Origin: JBBDXS01 sp040902195
GTDB taxonomy: Bacteria; Chloroflexota; Dehalococcoidia; DSTF01; RBG-16-68-14
Assembly (NCBI GenBank): GCA_040902195.1
Contig: JBBDXS010000014.1
Coordinates: 62,001 to 126,000 of the forward strand
DNA length: 64,000 nucleotides
Reading direction: 5' to 3'
Each line of letters opens with the position of its first letter. The first letter of the stretch is position 1. The translations under genes were made by a program, and so were the position numbers. The notes under the pieces were generated by a model. It saw only the letters and a program-made list of their open reading frames with translations, made no database searches and had not been told where the DNA came from. Shown piece after piece: positions 59,445 through 64,000 of this stretch.

Positions 59445-59450
59445 ATTGTA
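59445..59450 (-). promoter_or_regulatory. -10 box TACAAT before the CopD-like gene
   Basis: On the minus strand TACAAT is followed by 9 bases and the ATG at 59435. TAGACC 17 bases upstream is a possible -35. It falls within the 24-base gap after purA. Confidence 0.5.
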
Positions 59451-59480
59451 GGGCAAGCAGGCGCCTGGGTCTATCGGCCC

Positions 59481-60764
59481 TTAACGCAGGATGATCTGGT
59501 CGCGCTCCGGCCCGACCGAGACGTACTCGATCGGGCAGCCCAGCAGCTCTTCGATGCGCTCGACGTAGCGCTGGGCTCCCTGTGGCAGGTCGCTGAATTT
59601 GCGCGCGCTGGAGGTCTCCTTCAGCCAGCCCTTGTGCTCCTCGAAGACCGGCTTCACCCGTTCGAGGACGCCCGTCGTCGCCGGGAAGCGGTCGACGCGT
59701 TCGCCGTCCAGCTCGTACGACGTGCACAGCTCGATCGCCGGGAAGTTATCGAGCACGTCGAGGCGCGTCAGCGCGGCGCTGGTGACGCCGTTCACGCGCA
59801 CGCTGTAGCGCGACGCGACGGCGTCGAACCAGCCGATGCGCCGCGGGCGGCCCGTCGTCGCGCCGTACTCCGGCGCGGGGCCTTCCTTGCGCAGGATATC
59901 GCCCGTCTCATCGAGCAGCTCCGTCGGCATCGGGCCGTTGCCGACGCGCGTCATGTACGCCTTGTAGACGCCGACCACGCGCTCGATCTGCGTCGGGCCT
60001 ATGCCGATGCCGATCGCCGCGCCCGCCGCGAGCGACGACGGCGTCGAGGACGTCACGTACGGGTACGTGCCGGCATCGAGGTCGAGCAGGCTGCCCTGCG
60101 CGCCTTCCAGCAGCACCGACTCGCCCCGGTCGATGGCGTCGCGCACGATCTCCGACGTGTCGCGCAGGTAGGGCTTGAGCTTGCAGCCGTGCTCGATCGC
60201 CTCGCTGTACACCTGCTCGAGATCGAGCGGCTGTGCAGCGTAGAGCTTCTCCAACATCAGGTTCTTGAGCGGCATAAGGTACTCGAGCCGCCGGCGCAGC
60301 GCCTTCGGTTCGATGAGGTCCGCCATGCGAATGCCCTCGCGCGCCACCTTGTCGACGAAGGCCGGGCCCACGCCGCGCATCGTCGTGCCGAGCGCGCTGT
60401 CGCCGCGCGCGCGCTCCTCGGCGATGTCGAGCGCGATGTGGTAGGGCATCAGCACCTGCGCGCGGTCGCTGACGGAGAGCGTGCGCGTGCTGACGCCGCG
60501 AGACTCGAGCTGCTCGATCTCGGCGAGGAGGACGGCCGGATTGACCATCACGCCGTTGCCGATAAGGCACAGCTTGTCGGGATAAAAGATGCCGGCGGGT
60601 ACGAGGTGTAGCGCGAACTTGCCGAGGTGGTTCAGGATCGTATGGCCGGCATTATCGCCCGCCGAGTAGCGCGCGACGATGTGCGCCTGTTGAGCGAGGA
60701 GATCGACCATACGGCCCTTCCCCTCGTCGCCCCACTGGCCTCCAATGACGACAAACGCTGACAT
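59481..60764 (-). CDS. purA: Adenylosuccinate synthase
   Basis: PurA, 427 residues, joins IMP and aspartate with GTP hydrolysis in AMP synthesis. The P-loop GGQWGDEGKGR is at residues 8-18, with catalytic Asp13 in it and His in DNAGHTI. Also present are the IMP-binding GTTMRGVGPAFVDKVAR, the GAQGSLLDLDAGTYPYVTSS segment, and the GTP/aspartate loop TGRPRRIGWFD. Length and order are canonical. The ATG at 60764 is fixed by the conserved N-terminus. A hairpin lies between the only nearby SD and this ATG. Confidence 0.97.
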   Translation of the reverse strand: MSAFVVIGGQWGDEGKGRMVDLLAQQAHIVARYSAGDNAGHTILNHLGKFALHLVPAGIFYPDKLCLIGNGVMVNPAVLLAEIEQLESRGVSTRTLSVSDRAQVLMPYHIALDIAEERARGDSALGTTMRGVGPAFVDKVAREGIRMADLIEPKALRRRLEYLMPLKNLMLEKLYAAQPLDLEQVYSEAIEHGCKLKPYLRDTSEIVRDAIDRGESVLLEGAQGSLLDLDAGTYPYVTSSTPSSLAAGAAIGIGIGPTQIERVVGVYKAYMTRVGNGPMPTELLDETGDILRKEGPAPEYGATTGRPRRIGWFDAVASRYSVRVNGVTSAALTRLDVLDNFPAIELCTSYELDGERVDRFPATTGVLERVKPVFEEHKGWLKETSSARKFSDLPQGAQRYVERIEELLGCPIEYVSVGPERDQIILR

Positions 60765-60769
60765 ACGGA

Positions 60770-60803
60770 GCGCCCCGAAGGCTTCGGGACGCCTAGCTCC
60801 TTT
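60770..60803 (-). promoter_or_regulatory. purA leader: SD followed by a hairpin before the start codon
   Basis: On the minus strand AAAGGAGC (60796-60803) is followed by a 10-bp stem, GCGTCCCGAA with TTCGGGGCGC (60770-60792, one G-U pair, loop GCC), and then TCCGT and the ATG. Folding leaves about 8 unpaired bases between SD and ATG. Alternatively GGA of the SD can pair with TCC beyond the stem and hide the SD. Confidence 0.55.
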
Positions 60804-60840
60804 CCTGCGCCTGCTAGTGGAGAGCGCTAGCCCAGGCGCG

Positions 60841-60868
60841 AGTATAGCAGACGCCCCGCCGTTAGCAA
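60841..60868 (-). promoter_or_regulatory. purA promoter
   Basis: On the minus strand TTGCTA (60863-60868), a 16-base spacer and TATACT (60841-60846) preceded by TGC (extended -10). The leader to the ATG would be about 70 bases. Confidence 0.7.
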
Positions 60869-60978
60869 GCCTCGGCTTGGCGGCCCCCTACGAGTCAACC
60901 GCTGTGGGCCTCGCTTCGGTCGTCGGGAAGGACCTCCATGGAAGCCACGGTATTCCGTTCAGGCCCGCCGCTCCCTCT

Positions 60979-61005
60979 TGACCCATGACCCGTGACCCAT
61001 AACCC
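60979..61005. repeat. TGACCC-type intergenic repeat
   Basis: Four near-copies of a 7-base unit (TGACCCA, TGACCCG, TGACCCA, TAACCC) resemble the repeat at 27730-27750. It lies directly before the plus-strand hypothetical gene. Confidence 0.45.
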
Positions 61006-61012
61006 TGTGCTT

Positions 61013-61897
61013 GTGAACGACGATCGCCCATCCCCCACCCAGCGCGTCTCCTCCATCCCGTTCCCAGGCCATTACGAGCTGCCCGCGAAACCCGAAGGCG
61101 CGTCGTCGGCCGTCCAGGACTCGTACCGGCAGACATCGTTCTTGCTCCGCGACGACCTGCGGTTGTTCGAGGAAGGGATGAACCTCCAGCTCCGCATCGT
61201 CGCTGACGCGTCGCCGTCGGCGTTCCGCAAACATCCATACGCCGCCCTAATCGGCCTGTGGTCGAGGACGTTCCTCGCCCTCTCCGACACGTGCCTGCTG
61301 GCGTCGAGGGGGTCGTACGGCTCCTGCCCGCCCCTCGTGCGGCTCGCCTGCGAGCTCGTCGCGGCGCAACACCAGTTGCACGCGGGCGAGATGGACGAGT
61401 TCATCGAGTGGCTGGCGACGAACTTCACGCCGAACGAAGAACACAAGGCGCTCGAGCTCGGGTTGGGGCGCTACTTCGCGGGCGAGACGCTCGCGGCGGA
61501 CGACAAACTGCGGCGGGTCTACCGGCCTGCGAGCGAACTGGGGCGGCCCAGCTTCGGCCCGACGGTGCTCCACATTGGTCCCGAGTCGAATAGCCAGCGT
61601 CTCGCGCTCACGTTCGCGGACGCTGCGTTCCACATCGGCTGGGCGGAGATCGTCTTTGGCTGGCTGCTGGCGCTCTGCGAACGGCAGCTCGCCGTCGCCG
61701 TGCACGCGAAAGGCACGTTCCCTATCCACGAGGACGTCCATCGCGCGTACGCTGACCTATCGCGCCGAATCGAGGCCGCCCTCGCGCGTCCGGACCGCTG
61801 CGTCATCGACGAGATCGAGGACGCCGGTGTCCGCCGCTACCTCGTCTCGAACTTCAGGCGCGCGTCCAGCGGCGCCCCGAAGAAGTACCTGCTGTAA
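61013..61897 (+). CDS. Hypothetical protein, DUF5677-like helical protein
   Basis: This protein of about 294 residues is largely helical. Conserved-looking segments are FLLRDDLRLFEEGMNLQLRI, AALIGLWSRTFLALSDTCLL, PPLVRLACELVAAQHQLHA and FADAAFHIGWAEIVFGWLLA. The Arg-Glu-rich helices around residues 105-125 recall DUF5677 and related proteins, whose function is unknown. GTG at 61013 is used because the in-frame GTG at 60992 falls inside a simple repeat; there is no SD for either. A 13-bp hairpin follows the stop. Confidence 0.65.
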   Translation: MNDDRPSPTQRVSSIPFPGHYELPAKPEGASSAVQDSYRQTSFLLRDDLRLFEEGMNLQLRIVADASPSAFRKHPYAALIGLWSRTFLALSDTCLLASRGSYGSCPPLVRLACELVAAQHQLHAGEMDEFIEWLATNFTPNEEHKALELGLGRYFAGETLAADDKLRRVYRPASELGRPSFGPTVLHIGPESNSQRLALTFADAAFHIGWAEIVFGWLLALCERQLAVAVHAKGTFPIHEDVHRAYADLSRRIEAALARPDRCVIDEIEDAGVRRYLVSNFRRASSGAPKKYLL

Positions 61898-61903
61898 AAG
61901 CAA

Positions 61904-61945
61904 GGCCCGCACCGGCGGCTGGTGGCGAGGATGCCGGTGCGGGCC
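61904..61945 (+). terminator. 13-bp hairpin after the hypothetical gene
   Basis: GGCCCGCACCGGC (61904-61916) pairs perfectly with GCCGGTGCGGGCC (61933-61945) around a 16-base loop, starting 6 bases after the stop. There is no U-run. Confidence 0.55.
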
Positions 61946-62072
61946 GGCAGGCGGGGAGTCTCGGTAGGAGGAATTGACTCGCTTCCTGCACCCGCAGCAT
62001 AGACCTACAGCGATGGCGGTTCTATGAAGCGCGTCACGTAACGCCGATTCCTTCCGCAACCCCCGCCAATCT

Positions 62073-62095
62073 CCCTGTTCCTTGTTCCCTGTTCC
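62073..62095. repeat. TGTTCC simple repeat
   Basis: CCCTGTTCCTTGTTCCCTGTTCC contains three copies of TGTTCC in the gap before the CoA-transferase gene. Low-complexity sequence of the same flavour as the other intergenic repeats here. Confidence 0.5.
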
Positions 62096-62144
62096 TTCTT
62101 CCTAGTAAGATGCCTTTCGCGCGTCGAATCGACACGTTATTGCC

Positions 62145-63365
62145 ATGACAGATTCCGCACTCTCCGATCTGCGCGTCGTCGAGCTGGCCCAGGGCATCGC
62201 GGGCCCGTACTGCGGCAAGCTGTTCGCCGACCTGGGCGCCGAGGTGATCAAAGTCGAGCCGCTGGACGGCGACCTCTCGCGCCGCCTCGGCCCCTTCCCG
62301 GACGACGAGCCCGACCCCGAGACGAGCGGCCTCTACCTCCACCTGAACACCGGCAAGAAGAGCGTCACGCTCGATGTCGCCGTCACGTCGGGCCAGGTCG
62401 TGCTCAAGAAGCTGCTGGAGAAGGCCGACGTGCTGATCGCGGGCAAGGGCATCCTTTCTATCCCCGGCCTCGCGTACGAGGACCTGAGCGCCGCGTTCCC
62501 GCGCCTGGTCTACGTCTCGATTACACCGTTCGGCACAACCGGCCCGTACGCCGGCTATCACGGCAACAGCCTCACCGCGATGGCGATGAGTTCGATCATG
62601 TACAGCACCGGCGAACCCGATCGCGAGCCCCTCACGACAGGCGGTACGCCCGCCGACTACATCGCGGGGATCCATGCCTGGATCGGCGCGCAGGCCGCGA
62701 TCGAGCAGCGCGAGCGCGACGGCGCGGGCGAGCACGTCGACGTCTCGCTCGCCGAGGCAGCCGCCTGCGCCGACGAGTACAACGGCGCCATGTACGCCTT
62801 CCAGGGCGCGATCCGCCGCCGCTACTACTCGCGACACGTCTTCGGCTATCCGATGGACATCATGGCCTGTCAGGACGGCCATGTTGTCGTCGTGCCGGGC
62901 GCGGCCGGCTTCCCGTCGCGGGGCATGACGGAGGCTGGCAGCGTCTCGCCGATGTCGTTGCTCATGGGCAACCCCGAGCTCGATCAGCACCCGCTGTTCC
63001 AGAGCGCGCAGGAGCGCATGTGCCGCTGGCAGGAGGTCGACGAGCTGCTCCAGCCCTGGCTCGCCGGCACGAGCGCAAAGGAGATCGTCGAGCTGGCGCA
63101 GGCGTTGCGCATGCCGTTTGCCTACGTCCCAAACGTCAAGGACCTGCTCGAGGACGAGCATCTCACGGCCCGAAACTTCTTCCGCAACATCGAGCACCCG
63201 CGCGCAGGTGAGCTGCCCTACTGCGGCCCGCCGTTCCGGATGTCCGAGACGCCGCCCCAGGTCGAGCGCGCCCCGCTGCGCGGGGAGCACAACGCCTCGA
63301 CGCTGCGCGAGCTCGGCTACTCGAAAGAAGAACAGGACATCCTGCACGAGAGGGACGTAACGTGA
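62145..63365 (+). CDS. Class III CoA-transferase (CaiB/BaiF family)
   Basis: This 406-residue class III enzyme moves CoA between acyl groups via an aspartyl-CoA anhydride. The N-terminus SDLRVVELAQGIAGPYCGKL followed by FADLGAEVIKVEPLDGD is diagnostic. So are LYLHLNTGKKSVTLDV and the YADYIAG-like PADYIAGIHAWIGAQAAI stretch. The expected catalytic Asp is in the AACADEYNG region. The next CoA-transferase starts inside its stop (GTGA overlap at 63362-63365), suggesting a two-subunit enzyme or a coupled pair. Confidence 0.93.
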   Translation: MTDSALSDLRVVELAQGIAGPYCGKLFADLGAEVIKVEPLDGDLSRRLGPFPDDEPDPETSGLYLHLNTGKKSVTLDVAVTSGQVVLKKLLEKADVLIAGKGILSIPGLAYEDLSAAFPRLVYVSITPFGTTGPYAGYHGNSLTAMAMSSIMYSTGEPDREPLTTGGTPADYIAGIHAWIGAQAAIEQRERDGAGEHVDVSLAEAAACADEYNGAMYAFQGAIRRRYYSRHVFGYPMDIMACQDGHVVVVPGAAGFPSRGMTEAGSVSPMSLLMGNPELDQHPLFQSAQERMCRWQEVDELLQPWLAGTSAKEIVELAQALRMPFAYVPNVKDLLEDEHLTARNFFRNIEHPRAGELPYCGPPFRMSETPPQVERAPLRGEHNASTLRELGYSKEEQDILHERDVT

Positions 63366-64000
63366 CAAAACCCCTCGACGGCGTACGCGTCCTCGATCTG
63401 ACGCAGGTCTTCGCCGGCCCGTCGTGCACGCGCATCCTCTCGGACCTCGGCGCGGACGTCATCCGCATGGAGGCGCCCGCGCGCGCCGACGTGACGCGCA
63501 GCCTGATGCACGTCGACAACGACGGCCAGGAGGTCCCGTGGGAGCGAGGGTTCTACTTCACCATCCGCAACGCCGGGAAGAAAGAGATCGTCCTCGACCT
63601 CAACCAGCTGCGCGCGCAGGAGATCCTCCGCGACCTGATCGCGCAGTCGGACATCGTCGCCGAGAGCTTTACGCCGCGGGTGATGCGCGCGTGGGAGCTC
63701 GACTACGAGCACCTGAAGGCGATCAGGCCTGACGTGATCATGATCTCGCTCTCGGGCTACGGACAGGACGGGCCGTGCTCCGACTGGTCGGCCTACGGCA
63801 TGAGCCTCGAGCCCGCGTCCGGCGTCTCGCAGCTCACCGGCTACGCCGGCGGCGCGCCGATGCGCAGCGGCCTCTCGTTCACCGACCCGTATTCGGGCTT
63901 TCTCGGCGCGGGCGCCGTGCTCGCCGCGCTGCACTACCGGCGTCGCACCGGCAAGGGCCAGTACATCGATCTGTCTGAGCAAGAGGCCGCCGTGCCGCTC
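63362..64000 (+). CDS. Class III CoA-transferase, second subunit, cut by window end
   Basis: The frame begins GTG at 63362 within the preceding stop and remains open for 213 codons to the end of the window. It reads TKPLDGVRVLDLTQVFAGPS at the N-terminus, then CTRILSDLGADVIRMEAPAR, IRNAGKKEIVLDL, and MISLSGYGQDGPCSDWSAYG. These are the CaiB/BaiF signatures, and the RRTGKGQYIDLSEQEAA segment just before the edge leads into the catalytic region, which is outside the window. Tandem class III genes often form heteromeric CoA-transferases; whether both are catalytic cannot be judged. Confidence 0.9.
   Translation, partial: MTKPLDGVRVLDLTQVFAGPSCTRILSDLGADVIRMEAPARADVTRSLMHVDNDGQEVPWERGFYFTIRNAGKKEIVLDLNQLRAQEILRDLIAQSDIVAESFTPRVMRAWELDYEHLKAIRPDVIMISLSGYGQDGPCSDWSAYGMSLEPASGVSQLTGYAGGAPMRSGLSFTDPYSGFLGAGAVLAALHYRRRTGKGQYIDLSEQEAAVPL

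Overview
The window is gene-dense, GC-rich bacterial chromosome, roughly 65% GC in most places. It carries housekeeping genes (yidD, rplY, fmt, secG, yvcK, gatB, murJ, rpsT, purA, etfBA) and a mix of lipoproteins and secreted proteins. Several secreted proteins end in dockerin-like or thrombospondin-3-like calcium loops, and one has a cohesin-like domain. This mix, together with YvcK carrying N-terminal membrane segments and TTG/GTG starts, suggests a Chloroflexota (Dehalococcoidia-like) genome. That assignment is inference; no rRNA is present to settle it.

Layout. 0-12.3 kb: yidD, a divergent SDR, PduO-type cobalamin adenosyltransferase plus rhomboid, L25, then a long minus-strand run (yvcK, secG, a peptide-binding protein, a SAM hydrolase-family protein, fmt) preceded by gatB, an excalibur protein, and a DEAD helicase with a receiver-like protein. 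12.5-21.3 kb: tRNA-Leu, three lipoproteins (two beta-propellers), a class V aminotransferase, a cupin, a frameshifted MFS transporter, an RCC1-repeat/dockerin protein, and a small RHH-like gene lying between a tRNA-Cys fragment and the intact tRNA-Cys. 21.4-23.1 kb: a complete Trp-Leu-Cys tRNA operon with promoter and terminator, divergent from an M16 peptidase.

23.1-27.8 kb is the accessory region. Intergenic repeats border a hypothetical gene and a two-gene operon of lower GC (about 53% in sampled lines) encoding an OLD-like ATPase-TOPRIM protein and a UvrD-type helicase. Gene order and domain content match a Gabija-type antiphage system. The Walker A lysine of the OLD-like protein is arginine, and the operon has a strong promoter and a perfect hairpin in its leader.

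27.8-47.6 kb: a phosphodiesterase-like protein whose motifs look circularly permuted, TetR, a MacB-like ABC exporter, glycerate kinase, murJ, rpsT with a TTG start, a zinc alcohol dehydrogenase, LCP and LysM cell-envelope proteins, and a run of hydrolases with an SDR and an amidase. 47.7-52.4 kb: a metalloprotease, a cohesin/dockerin protein and a metallophosphoesterase, all secreted with calcium-loop C-termini. 52.5-64 kb: etfB-ABM-etfA, XdhC with a divergent YchF, PIG-L deacetylase, a CopD-like protein, purA, and two coupled class III CoA-transferases, the second cut by the window end.

A recurring expression theme is a -10 box only 6-9 bases before the start codon (yvcK, gatB, MFS, CopD-like, and a 9-codon leader ORF before the cobalamin adenosyltransferase). 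This predicts leaderless mRNAs. GTGA or ATGA 4-base overlaps couple several gene pairs.
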